Below, in pieces: positions 25,761 to 35,100 of a stretch of DNA of 64,000 nucleotides. Made by a program: the position numbers and the translations under genes. The notes under the pieces were generated by a model, which worked only from the letters and a program-made list of their open reading frames with translations, was not told the DNA's origin and searched no databases. This stretch comes from Gemmatimonadota bacterium. Its GTDB lineage: Bacteria > Gemmatimonadota > Gemmatimonadetes > Gemmatimonadales > GWC2-71-9. The DNA lies in contig QHUL01000065.1 of NCBI GenBank assembly GCA_003222115.1, forward strand, positions 1 through 64,000. Direction: 5' to 3'. Numbering within the stretch: position 1 is the stretch's first letter; each line of letters starts with the position of its first letter.

Positions 25761-26122
25761 CTGTCCGTCTTGTCGAGCCAGTCCTGCCGCGGCGGGCTGA
25801 ACACGTCCACGTCCAGCGTGTCCTCCAGCGCGTGGGCCTCGTGAGGAACGTTGGAGGGGATGAACAGCACCTCGCCCGCCCTCACGACGATCTCCCTGTC
25901 GCCATCGGCGCCGATCAAGAACTGGAGGGCGCCCTCGAGGATGTAGGTGAGCTGCTCGTTCTCGTGGGCGTGACGCGGCACCACGCACCCCTTCTGGATG
26001 TAGACGTGCGCCAACATCATCCGGTCGCCGGTGATGAGCCGGCGGGACAGGTGCGCGGACACCTGCTCCTTCGGCATCTCGTCCCAGCGGTACCACGCGA
26101 CGCGGTGTTCGTCCGGCGCCAT
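25742..26122 (-). CDS. Single-domain cupin protein
   Basis: 126 aa. Cupin motif 1 is PRHAHENEQLTYILEG with both His and the Glu ligand. Motif 2 is PSNVPHEAHALED, giving a plausible metal site. I use ATG (MAPDEHRVAWYRWDEMP); a longer start adds basic residues with no support. Function is not predictable beyond a small metal-binding barrel, often a sugar isomerase, dioxygenase or sensor. A -10-like TATTAT lies about 22 bp upstream. It ends inside the convergent oxidoreductase gene. Confidence 0.8.
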   Translation of the reverse strand: MAPDEHRVAWYRWDEMPKEQVSAHLSRRLITGDRMMLAHVYIQKGCVVPRHAHENEQLTYILEGALQFLIGADGDREIVVRAGEVLFIPSNVPHEAHALEDTLDVDVFSPPRQDWLDKTDSYLRRK

Positions 26123-26313
26123 ACTGTCCTCACGCTCCGTGTCGGATAATATCGACCCTCGGCCGACGCGCACGCGAGGCATGTGGCGGCCGTCACACCA
26201 CCGTCTCTTGCAACGTGCAAAGTTCCCTTTCGGTGCGGGGTTACGACATCGCTGCTGGAGGCCCCCGCAGCCTGTGGGGAGCGCCCGGCACGCCCCTTGC
26301 CTTGTTGAGGGGC

Positions 26314-26523
26314 ATGAGGCGCTTCGACCTGTTCGGCCCGCCGCCGTTCCATCCCGACGAAGAGTGGGGCGACGACCAGTCCGCTCGCGATTGGCGGGGC
26401 GACGAGTATTTGGACGACTGGCCGCGCGAAAACGCCGGCCCGGAGTGGCGCATGTTCGAGGAAATCGCCGCCGACGAAGCCGACCTGGCCGCGGCGGTAG
26501 AGGAACTGCTGAAGAGCCTCTAG
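26314..26523 (+). CDS. Small acidic hypothetical protein
   Basis: 69 aa from ATG (MRRFDLFGPPPFHPDEEWG); a GTG 33 codons upstream is an alternative start. It is highly acidic and Trp-rich (DDQSARDWRGDEYLDDWP) with a C-terminal amphipathic helix (DEADLAAAVEELLKSL). Third-position GC is high, consistent with coding. No family recognised. It stands convergent to pilC and ends 7 bp from it. Confidence 0.45.
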   Translation: MRRFDLFGPPPFHPDEEWGDDQSARDWRGDEYLDDWPRENAGPEWRMFEEIAADEADLAAAVEELLKSL

Positions 26524-26530
26524 CGCGGCG

Positions 26531-27736
26531 TCACTGCACCGCGTTGACCATATCGAAGATCGGCAGGTACATCGCCACCACCATGCCGCCGACGATCACA
26601 CCCAGCACGACGATCATGATGGGCTCCATCAGCGCGAGCAGCGCGCTCACCGCGGCGTCCACCTCGTCGTCGTAGAAGTCGGCGATCTTCGAAAGCATCT
26701 CGTCGAGCCCGCCCGTCTGCTCGCCCACCGCGATCATCGAGATGACCATCGGCGGGAACACGTTCGATTTCTGGAGCGGCCCGGCGATCGTCTCGCCCCC
26801 GGCGATCGACGCGCGCGATTCCATCACCGCGTTGTGGATCACCATGTTCCCCGCCGTGCGCGCCGTGATCTCGAGGCCGTCCAGGATCGACACGCCGGAC
26901 GAGATGAGGGTCCCGAGCGTCCGCGTGAAGCGCGACACCGCGGACTTCCGGATCACATCGCCCAGCACCGGGAGTCGCAGCAGCAGCTTGTCGATTTGCA
27001 ACCGGCCCGGCGCGGTCTTGTAGTAACGGCTCAGCAGGAAGACGAAGCCGCCGGCGGCGCCGATGATCGCCCACCAGTAGTGCGTGAGGATGCTGCTCAT
27101 CCCGATCACGATGCGGGTGGGGAGCGGCAGCTCCAGGTTCACAGAGGCGAACATGTTCTGGAACGTCGGGATCACGAAGATGAGCAGCACCGCTATGGCG
27201 ATGGCCGCGACGGACATGATCACCGCGGGGTAGATCATGGCGCCCTTCACCTTGCGGATGATGGCGTCATTCTTCTCGAGGAACTCCGACAGGCGCACGA
27301 GAATCGTGTCGAGAATGCCGCCCGCCTCGCCCGCGGCGACCATGTTGACGTACAGGTCGCCGAAGGCCTTGGGGTGCTTGCGCAGCGCGTCCGCGAGGGT
27401 GTGGCCGCTCTCGACGTCGTACACGACCGATCTCGTGATTTCGGCGAGGGACTGGTTCTCGGTCTGCTTCGCGAGAATGTCGAGCGCCTGCACCAGCGGG
27501 AGTCCGGCGTTGATCATGGTCGCGAACTGCCGGGTCATGACCACGAGATCGCGGGTCTTGATGCCGCCGCCGAACTTGAAGCTGAGCTTGAAGGCTTTGG
27601 GCGCGGCGCGCACCTGCACCACGACCATGCGGTTCTTCCGCAGGTGGGCAATGACGTCGTCCCGCGTCGGGAGATCGACTTCGCCCGACTGGAGATCGCC
27701 TTTCAGCGTGCGCGCGGTGTACTGGAAGACCGGCAT
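26531..27736 (-). CDS. pilC: Type IV pilus inner-membrane platform PilC
   Basis: 401 aa GspF/PilC family protein with two repeated GspF domains. The first contains FATMINAGLPLVQALDILAKQ, the second FTRTLGTLISSGVSILDGLEI. Membrane segments lie near VIMSVAAIAIAVLLIFVIPTF, YWWAIIGAAGGFVFLLS and IMIVVLGVIVGGMVVAMYLP. It anchors the pilus motor ATPases and transfers pilin into the fibre. Located 23 bp after pilT. Confidence 0.95.
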   Translation of the reverse strand: MPVFQYTARTLKGDLQSGEVDLPTRDDVIAHLRKNRMVVVQVRAAPKAFKLSFKFGGGIKTRDLVVMTRQFATMINAGLPLVQALDILAKQTENQSLAEITRSVVYDVESGHTLADALRKHPKAFGDLYVNMVAAGEAGGILDTILVRLSEFLEKNDAIIRKVKGAMIYPAVIMSVAAIAIAVLLIFVIPTFQNMFASVNLELPLPTRIVIGMSSILTHYWWAIIGAAGGFVFLLSRYYKTAPGRLQIDKLLLRLPVLGDVIRKSAVSRFTRTLGTLISSGVSILDGLEITARTAGNMVIHNAVMESRASIAGGETIAGPLQKSNVFPPMVISMIAVGEQTGGLDEMLSKIADFYDDEVDAAVSALLALMEPIMIVVLGVIVGGMVVAMYLPIFDMVNAVQ

Positions 27737-27759
27737 CGGTCAGCTCCTTCCGGCGCCCA

Positions 27760-28908
27760 TCAGCGGCGCGCCGCGACCTTGGCCTGCGGCCCGGCCGACG
27801 CCATCGGCTCCTTCTCGTCCAGCGGCGTCTCTCCGATCATCCGCAGGAAGTCGTTGGGCTTGGACGTGACCCGCAGGCACTCGTCCTTGGCGACCTCGCG
27901 GGACATGTAGTGCTGGTACAGCGCGTCGTTCAGCGTCTGCATGCCGTACTTCTTCCCGGCCTGCATCGACGACTCGATCTGATGCACCTTCTCCTCGCGA
28001 ATCAAGGCGCGGATCGCCGGTGTGCAGATCATGATCTCCGCCGCCATCACGCGGCCCTTCCCCTTGGCGCGCTGCAGCAGGGTCTGTGTGACCACCCCTT
28101 CCAGCACGAAAGCGAGCTGGGCGCGCACCTGCGACTGCTGGTGCGACGGGAAGACGTCGATGATGCGGTTGATGCTCTCCATCGCGGAGTTCGTGTGCAG
28201 GGTCGCGAAGGCCAGGTGCCCGGTCTCGGCGATGGTGAGCGCCGCCTGGATGGTCTCGAGGTCGCGCATCTCGCCAACCAGCACGACGTCGGGGTCCTGG
28301 CGCAGCGCGTACTTGAGGGCCGCCGCGAAGCTCTGCGTGTCGGTGCCGATCTCGCGCTGGTTGACGATGCAGCTCTGGTGGCGGTGGATGAACTCGATCG
28401 GGTCCTCCACCGTGATGATGTGACCCTTCATCTCCTTGTTGATCTTGTCGATCATCGCGGCCAGCGTGGTGCTCTTCCCCGAGCCGGTCGGCCCGGTCAC
28501 GAGCACGAGCCCGCGCGGCCGGTCGGCGAGCTGCGCCACGACCGCCGGCAGTCCGAGCTCCTCGAACGTGCGCACGTTGAAGGGAATCTGCCGGATCACG
28601 AGTGAGACGCAGCCGCGCTGCTTGAAACAGTTGCCGCGGAACCGGGCCAGATTCTGGATCCCGAAGGAGAAGTCGAGCTCGCTCTCCGTCTCGAAGCGCT
28701 TCTTCTGGTTCTCGGTGAGCACCGAGTACGCGATCGAGAGCGTGTCTTTCGGGGTGAGCACGTGATCGACCGACGAGTTGGTGATGTCGCCGTCGACCCG
28801 CAGCTTGGGCCGCTCGCCCGCCACGATGTGGAGGTCCGACGCGTCCCGCTCAATCATCTCCTCGAGCAGGGAGCGGAGATTGACCGTCGTCACCGCGCCG
28901 CCCGTCAT
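27760..28908 (-). CDS. pilT: Pilus retraction ATPase PilT
   Basis: 382 aa hexameric ATPase. Walker A GPTGSGKST, Asp box and His box (IITVEDPIEFIH, GHLAFATLHTNSA) and Walker B (DVVLVGEMRDLET) are intact. The PilT-specific C-terminal motif AIRNLIRE appears as AIRALIREEK. It is slightly longer than typical (about 345-370), due to a C-terminal tail (MASAGPQAKVAARR). The ATG overlaps the end of pilB by 4 bp. Its presence implies twitching motility or DNA uptake. Confidence 0.96.
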   Translation of the reverse strand: MTGGAVTTVNLRSLLEEMIERDASDLHIVAGERPKLRVDGDITNSSVDHVLTPKDTLSIAYSVLTENQKKRFETESELDFSFGIQNLARFRGNCFKQRGCVSLVIRQIPFNVRTFEELGLPAVVAQLADRPRGLVLVTGPTGSGKSTTLAAMIDKINKEMKGHIITVEDPIEFIHRHQSCIVNQREIGTDTQSFAAALKYALRQDPDVVLVGEMRDLETIQAALTIAETGHLAFATLHTNSAMESINRIIDVFPSHQQSQVRAQLAFVLEGVVTQTLLQRAKGKGRVMAAEIMICTPAIRALIREEKVHQIESSMQAGKKYGMQTLNDALYQHYMSREVAKDECLRVTSKPNDFLRMIGETPLDEKEPMASAGPQAKVAARR

Positions 28909-30608
28909 GCCGCCGTCTCCTTCACGACTTCCTCCAGGGTAGTGACGCCTTTTTTCACCTTGATCATCCCGTCCATCCGGAGCGTGAGCATGCTCTCCTT
29001 CACGCCCTGCTCCCGCAGCTCCTCGGTGGAAGCCCCTTTCAGCACCATGCGCCGCAGCGCGGACGACATGGCCATCACCTCATAGAGGCCCTGGCGGCCC
29101 TTGTACCCCGTGCCGTTGCACGTGTCACAGCCCGCCCCCTTGAAGAAGGGCCCGAGCTTCGGGTCCACTCCGAAGGCGTGCATCTCCTCCGGCGAATACT
29201 GATGCTCTTCTTTGCAGCCGCTGCAGATGCGGCGCACCAGCCGCTGGGCCACGATCAGATTGACGGCGCTCGCCACGTTGAACGGCTCGATCCCCATGTC
29301 CACCATGCGCGTGACCGTGGACGGGGCGTCGTTCGTGTGCAGCGTCGAGAGCACCAGGTGGCCGGTCAGCGAGGCCTTGATGGCGATCGAGCCGGTCTCG
29401 AGATCGCGGATCTCGCCCACCATGATGATGTTCGGGTCCTGCCGCAGGAACGCTTTCAGCGCCGCCGCAAACGTCATCCCGACGTCGTTGCGCACCAGGA
29501 CCTGATTGATCCCGAGCAGGTTGTACTCGACCGGGTCCTCGGCGGTCATGATGTTGACTTCCATCGTGTTGATCCGCGAGAGCGCCGAGTACAGCGTCGT
29601 CGTCTTCCCCGAGCCCGTGGGACCGGTGACGAGCACCATCCCGTACGGGTTCAAGATCGCCTTCAGCAGGTCGGCCTCCGCCTTCGGCTCGAACCCAAAG
29701 GTCTTGAGGTCGAGCGCCAGGTTGCCCCGATCGAGAATCCGCAGCACGATCTTTTCGCCGAACAGCACCGGCAAGGTCGAGACGCGGAAGTCGATGACCT
29801 TACTGCCGAACTTGAGCTTGATCCGCCCGTCCTGCGGCACCCGGCGCTCGGCGATGTTCAGCTGGGCCATGATCTTCACCCGGGAGATCAGCGCCGCCTT
29901 CATCTTCACGGGTGGCTTCATCACCTCCTGCAGCGCCCCGTCCACCCGGTAGCGCACCCGGATCTCGTGCTCGAACGGCTCGATGTGGATGTCCGAGGCC
30001 CCCCGCTTCACCGCGTCCGTCAGCAGCCCGTTAATGAGCTTCACGACGGGGGCGTCCTCGGCCAGGTCCTGCGCCTTGACGTCCTCCTCCTGCTCCTCCT
30101 CCACCACCTCGACGTCCGCCTCTTCGACGCTCTTCAAGAGCGACTGCAGCTGGGCGTCCGACTGCTGGTAATAGCGGTCGATCGCGTTGCGCAACGTATA
30201 CTCGCCCGCGATCACCGGGAACACGTCGCAGCGGGTGATGAATTTGATGTCCTCGATCGCCGTCACGTTGTTCGGATCGACGATGGCCACCGTCAGCGTG
30301 CGCCCCTCGCGCTTGAGCGGGAGGACGGTGTGCTTGACCGCAATGTCGGGGGGGAGGAGCTTGATGATCTTCGGGTCGACCTCGAACCGCGACAGGTCCA
30401 CCGCCGGCATGCGGTACTGCCGGGCCAGCATCTTGGTGACCTCGGTCTCCTCGACGAAGCCGAGCTTCACCAGGGTGTAGCCCAGACGCATCCCCGTGCC
30501 CTTCTGCTCCATCAGGGCTTTCTTGAGCTGATCGAGCGTGATCAGCCCTTCCCGTACGAGGATTTCGCCCAGCTTATCGGCGGTGGCTGCGGCGGTGGCC
30601 GTATGCAA
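28905..30608 (-). CDS. pilB: Pilus extension ATPase PilB
   Basis: 567 aa. The N-terminal MshEN/GspE-N domain (LGEILVREGLITLDQLKKAL, about 10-155) is a potential c-di-GMP receptor in this family. The ATPase domain has GPTGSGKTTTLYSAL and IIMVGEIRDLETG. The zinc finger has CSGC and CDTC pairs. The start is TTG with no strong ribosome site; no better start is seen nearby. First gene of the pilB-pilT-pilC run. Confidence 0.96.
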   Translation of the reverse strand: MHTATAAATADKLGEILVREGLITLDQLKKALMEQKGTGMRLGYTLVKLGFVEETEVTKMLARQYRMPAVDLSRFEVDPKIIKLLPPDIAVKHTVLPLKREGRTLTVAIVDPNNVTAIEDIKFITRCDVFPVIAGEYTLRNAIDRYYQQSDAQLQSLLKSVEEADVEVVEEEQEEDVKAQDLAEDAPVVKLINGLLTDAVKRGASDIHIEPFEHEIRVRYRVDGALQEVMKPPVKMKAALISRVKIMAQLNIAERRVPQDGRIKLKFGSKVIDFRVSTLPVLFGEKIVLRILDRGNLALDLKTFGFEPKAEADLLKAILNPYGMVLVTGPTGSGKTTTLYSALSRINTMEVNIMTAEDPVEYNLLGINQVLVRNDVGMTFAAALKAFLRQDPNIIMVGEIRDLETGSIAIKASLTGHLVLSTLHTNDAPSTVTRMVDMGIEPFNVASAVNLIVAQRLVRRICSGCKEEHQYSPEEMHAFGVDPKLGPFFKGAGCDTCNGTGYKGRQGLYEVMAMSSALRRMVLKGASTEELREQGVKESMLTLRMDGMIKVKKGVTTLEEVVKETAA

Positions 30609-30629
30609 CTCGTTGAAATTGAACAGTCT

Positions 30630-30657
30630 AAAGTAGTCCGCCGCCGAGGAGTGTCAA
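30630..30657 (-). promoter_or_regulatory. Candidate sigma-70 promoter for pilBTC
   Basis: On the minus strand a perfect TTGACA (30652-30657) is followed by a 16-bp spacer and TACTTT (30630-30635). It overlaps the stop codon of the ComEA-like gene and is 22 bp from the pilB start. Box sequences resemble those proposed for pilM. Confidence 0.45.
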
Positions 30658-31067
30658 GGCATTGGCGTGATCGCCCCCGAAAAAGTGACGAACGGACCGA
30701 GCGACTCGAGCAGCTTTGGGCCCACGCCGGGCACGCTGTCCAGGCGCGCGAGACTGCCAAAAGGACCGTGCGCCGCGCGCCACGCGACGATGCGCTGCGC
30801 CAGCGCCGGACCGACGCGCGGCAGCCGCGTGATCTCGATCACGTCCGCGCGATCGAGATCGACGCGCTCGCCGGGGAGCAGGGGGCGCGCCAGCCGCTCC
30901 GCCTGACGCGCGGTCTGGCGCAACGCGGGACGCGGACTTGTGTCGGCCCCCTGCGCGAGGCGGACGTCGCCCGGTGCCGCGCCGGCCGGCGGTGCGAGCG
31001 CCCAGCGCGCCCCCGCACCGGCGAGAGCAAGCAGGGAGAACATGAGCGCGGCGCGCTTGTCATCCAT
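30654..31067 (-). CDS. ComEA-like helix-hairpin-helix protein
   Basis: 137 aa. An N-terminal hydrophobic anchor (MFSLLALAGAGARWALA) is followed by a linker and two helix-hairpin-helix motifs: ADVIEITRLPRVGPALAQRI and LARLDSVPGVGPKLLESLG. This is the ComEA/T2SK architecture: the periplasmic receptor that binds double-stranded DNA during natural transformation. Directly upstream of pilBTC, which supplies the pseudopilus/pilus motor for DNA uptake. No comEC is in the window. Confidence 0.82.
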   Translation of the reverse strand: MDDKRAALMFSLLALAGAGARWALAPPAGAAPGDVRLAQGADTSPRPALRQTARQAERLARPLLPGERVDLDRADVIEITRLPRVGPALAQRIVAWRAAHGPFGSLARLDSVPGVGPKLLESLGPFVTFSGAITPMP

Positions 31068-31144
31068 GACTGCACGCTAACGGCTCGCCAGCCGCCGAAC
31101 GGGATCGGTTCAACGCCCGCCTCGCCAAAAGATTGCGGTTCATG

Positions 31145-31247
31145 AGTGCGGAATGCGGAATGTGGAATGCGGAGTATCCGCGCAAGCGTCGTGGCGCGCC
31201 TCGACCTCTCACTTCAATTCCGCATTCCGCACTCCGCATTCCGCATT
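31145..31247. repeat. GCGGAAT heptamer inverted-repeat element, copy A
   Basis: The left arm holds four 7-nt units (agtgcgg then aatgcgg, aatgtgg, aatgcgg, 31145-31172). The right arm holds four complementary units (ccgcatt, ccgcact, ccgcatt, ccgcatt, 31220-31247). The core is 47 bp. It fills the gap between the ComEA-like gene and the M28 peptidase gene and ends 5 bp before the peptidase stop codon. Confidence 0.85.
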
Positions 31248-31251
31248 GGGG

Positions 31252-32145
31252 CTACCGCACCAGCGCCACCGCCACGTCGCCCACGATCTGGAGCGACGCC
31301 GCGCTCAGCTTGTCGATCGTGTCCTCGGTCGTGTGCCAGTAGGGGTAGTCGAAGTCCACCACGTCGATCGCGTGAATACCGGCCCGCTGCAGGCTCACAT
31401 GGTCGTCGATGAGGGTGTGTTTGACGCCCGGGAGGAAGTAGCGACCGTACCCGAGGTCCGAGGCGGTGCGCCACACGCGCTCCACCACCTCCGGCGCCCC
31501 GGCCATGGAGTTGCCCTCGTAGTAAATCTGCAGCGATCGGTCGCCCACCATGTCGAACAGCACGGCGTACAGCGGTGGGTAGGCCGGGGGCTGGTGCGCG
31601 GCGAACCAGCGCGACCCGATGAGCACATCGCTCGAGTCCTTCGTGAAGTCGCCGTAGTCCTCGCCGTCCACGAACAGCAGGTCCACCCCCACCGTCGGAG
31701 GCTTCGCCTTGAGGGCGTCGGCGACACCCAGCAGCACCGCCACTCCCGACGCGCCGTCGTTCGCGCCGGGCACGGGCAGCCGCTGCTGCCCCAGGTTCTG
31801 GCTCTGGTCGGCCTTCGGGCGCGTGTCCCAATGGGCGAGGAACAGCACGCGCTCCGCAAGCTCGGGCCGGAAGCGCGCGAACAGGTTCCTGAGCCGCAGG
31901 GTCGCGCCCTGCTGCGTGACGTGACGGATCGGCTGCACCGCGACGGTGTCGGCCGTCGCCCGCAGCCGGGCGAGGATCCAGTCGCCCGTCTTGTCGTGGG
32001 CCGGCGTGTTGGGCACGCGCGGCCCGAAGTCCATCTGCTGGCGGAGGTAGTCAAACGCCCGCTCGCCGGGGAACTCACGCGGACGGGTCTGCGCCTGACA
32101 GGCGAGCGCGAGCGTCAGGGACGTCGCGTGGACAAGCCGCCTCAC
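31252..32145 (-). CDS. M28-family peptidase / glutaminyl cyclase-like protein, exported
   Basis: 297 aa. The N-terminal hydrophobic stretch ends in LTLALACQAQ, an atypical lipobox or a signal peptide. The M28 fold has zinc ligands visible in LFLAHWDTRP, PGANDGASGVAVLL, DGEDYGDF and the late HTLIDDHVSL. The arrangement, with GANDGASG and a late DDH, fits glutaminyl-peptide cyclotransferases or small M28 aminopeptidases. The GTG start overlaps the sprA-like stop by 3-4 bp, so the two are probably cotranscribed. It may act on exported proteins. Confidence 0.82.
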   Translation of the reverse strand: MRRLVHATSLTLALACQAQTRPREFPGERAFDYLRQQMDFGPRVPNTPAHDKTGDWILARLRATADTVAVQPIRHVTQQGATLRLRNLFARFRPELAERVLFLAHWDTRPKADQSQNLGQQRLPVPGANDGASGVAVLLGVADALKAKPPTVGVDLLFVDGEDYGDFTKDSSDVLIGSRWFAAHQPPAYPPLYAVLFDMVGDRSLQIYYEGNSMAGAPEVVERVWRTASDLGYGRYFLPGVKHTLIDDHVSLQRAGIHAIDVVDFDYPYWHTTEDTIDKLSAASLQIVGDVAVALVR

Positions 32146-35100
32146 CGGATCTGGCCCACGCTGGTGCTGAGATTGACGAACGCCGTGATCACGAGCTGGG
32201 ACGTTTTCCGGCTCGCCTGCCGCTCATCGTTCACCAGGTACGCCATCTGGAACCCCGCGCTGAGGGAGGGAGGAAACTCAGTGTCCAAGGTTAGCTGCGC
32301 CTGGGCCTGGCGGCTATCCACGTAGGGCACGCACACCGCCTGACCGGCCGCCTGCAGGCAGCTCGTGGTCCGCGTCTCCTGGTAGCGCAGCGTCGTGCGG
32401 ATGTCACGCGGCATCCGCGCGAGGCTCGCCGGGGGCCGGAAGGCGAAGACGAGATTGCCGCCGGCCTGGTTGCGCTCGCTGCGGAACAGGTTGCCCGCCG
32501 CGAGCTGCTCGGTCTTGAGGCGCGCGGCATCGAACGACGAGAGGATGCCCTTGACCCAGGTGAGCGCCACGGTAGGGGTCAGGTAGCGCTCCGTAAGCTG
32601 CGTGCGCGCGGCGCCCGCGGAGTCTCCGGTCAGGGCACTCTGCTCGGTCGCGCTCTCGCGCCGGCGATAGGTGACCTGTGCGGTGAGGCTCGCGAGCAGC
32701 CGCGCGATCGCGCCGCGAGGCGCCGCGACGCTCCAAGCGACCGTGGCGGAAGGCCAGTCTCGGCCGCGCGTGCGCAACGGCACCTGCTGGTCGGTGCGCA
32801 GCACCCACGTGATCCCCTGGAGGCGCTGGTAATTGGCCCGCACCCGCAGGCCGACCGGCAACTCCGCTCCGCCTCCCAGGTTGAAGCTGTAGTTGTCGGC
32901 CGCGGCGCCCGCGCGCATCCCGTCCTGCTCGCGAAAGCGGGAGAACCCGACCAGCGCGAGCTGGTAGCCCAGCGACGGGGTGAGCGGCGTCCGGTCGTAG
33001 GTGGACGTCCACGAGCGCCCGTAGCTGACGTCGGGGCCGGTCAGGCGGCCGAGCAGCCGCACGACGCCGGCACTGTCGCCGAACAGCGCCCGGCCCGCGC
33101 GCCGGGCGTCGAGCTGCGCCCCGAGCTCGACGCGCCGGGAATTGCCGAATGCCACGGGAATGTGGAATCCGCCCGCCGTGTCGCCTACGTCACGCACCGG
33201 ATCGCGCGCGTTCGGGTCGCGGGACAGGAAGAAGCCGGTGACGAGTGTGGCGCGCGGGCGCACCCAGGCCGCGACCTGCGGCGTCAGACTCAGCAGCGTC
33301 GTGATCGAGCGCTGCGTCTCGATGCCGACGTCCCGGCCGAGGAAGGTGCGGCGCTCCTGGCGCACGAGCCGCCCGATAGTCGTCGAGTCCCCGTAGTCCC
33401 GCAGGTCCCGCTGGGAGGCGACGTCGACGCGCAACTGCACCCCGCCCAGTGGCCGCAGGTCGAAGCCGCCCGCGCTGCGCCACAGCTTGGTACGGGACAG
33501 CGCCGGCACCGCCAGCGCGTCCGCAGCGCGCGCCACCGGGACGAGGTAGGTGAAGCGGGATGCCTCGGAACCGGCGATCCCGGTCCGGAACCGGATGTTG
33601 GCGGGGTTGAGCCGCAAGGGCCCCCACCGCGCCGCTCCGGGGGTGAGGTTGTAGTCGAGGCCCAGGGCGTAGCTCGACGCCGTGGCGGACGCCAGGTCCG
33701 AGCGGGTCGTCCCGTCGCTGTAGGACGCGGACAGGGCTGCGGGGTCGAGCAGGGTCCGCAGCAATCCGGAGCGCGCCTGCCGCGTGCGCCGCAGCGAGAG
33801 ACTGTAGCTCGTCGCCCGACTCTGGGGCGTGCGGAGCCCGTCGAGCGCGTCGCCGCGGAGGTCGGTGCCGGCGAGGTAGAAGGGGTCGCTCGAGGTCGCG
33901 GCGTAGCGCACCGTCAGCGGCGCGGCGATGCCCCAGCGGTCGGGCAGGAAGCGATCGAGCCGGACCGTGCCGGCGACGCTCGCGGCGTTGTCGGCCACGT
34001 AGCTCGGGTCTTCGCCGAGCTGGTGGAACTGAGCGTCGCGGCGCGAGACGCTGATGGCGACGTCCGCCACGTCGGCCGCCGTCAGCGTGACGTCCACCGC
34101 GCCGGCGTAACCGGCGTCCTGCACCACGTCGCTGAGGCGAATGTCGTCCACCCACAGCTCGGCCTGATCGAGCAGCACCCTGCTGTCGACGCGCAGGATG
34201 CCGGCGGCCATTTCCTGCACCCCCGCGAGGTTGGGGGGCGCGGTGCCCGGGTTGCGCACGTGCGCGACGTAGGGCCCGTCGCACATCACGTAGGCGGAGT
34301 CGAACGGGACGATGGCGGCGGGGCACCCGGAGTACACCTGCGCCGTGTCGCCGCGCAGCCACGCCCGCTCGATCCGGGCCCGCAACACGAGCCAGCGCTC
34401 CAGGTCCACGACCACTTCCGGCTCCCAGGAGGTCGTGCCCGCGGGGACGTGGTAGAGGTAGAAGTTGTTCTCGTCCTTGCCCGCCTTGACGTAGAAGTGC
34501 AGGTCGCCCTCCTCCCAGCCCGTGCCGCGGCCGCGGGCCCACACGCGGAGCCGACGATACTTGAGAAAGTTCTTGTCTCCAGCGGTTGTGAACCGCACGA
34601 ACGCCTCGGCATGCTGTCCCGTCGCGAGACCGCGCGCCAGTAGCCGCAGCGACTGCTCGTTGACCTGCGTGACGCCCACCTGCAGGCCCGCGTCCCGGCG
34701 TGACGCCTCGTCGATCACGCCGGGGGGTGACGTGTAGCCGAGGTCCTGGTTCTCGGTGCTCACCACCGACGCGACCACCTCGCCCGTGCCCGTCCCGCGT
34801 TCGCCGGCGAGGCCCGGGATCGGCGTGTCGGCGCGCTTGACCCACGTCGCGCCCACGAGGCGCACGCGCGCGAGCCCGAAAAACACCTGCGGGTCGGGCC
34901 GGCCGAGCGGGCCGTTCTGCGGCGTCACGATGGTGACGCGCAGGCTCTGGATCTGCCGCAGGCTCACGCTGCCCTGGGTGATCGTGTCGGTGCGGAACGG
35001 AATGCGGTACAGCCGCCAGCCCGAGGCGCCGTCCGGATTGCCGAAGCTGTCGTGCTCCGAAACCATGCCCCCGTCGCGCACGAAGTAGCGGTCGTCCCCG

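Noticed and set aside
26215-26313. Longer GTG start for the small acidic protein
   Set aside because: The added segment is compositionally different (neutral, Gly/Pro-rich) and overlaps the likely promoter region; ATG at 26314 is favoured, though with low certainty.
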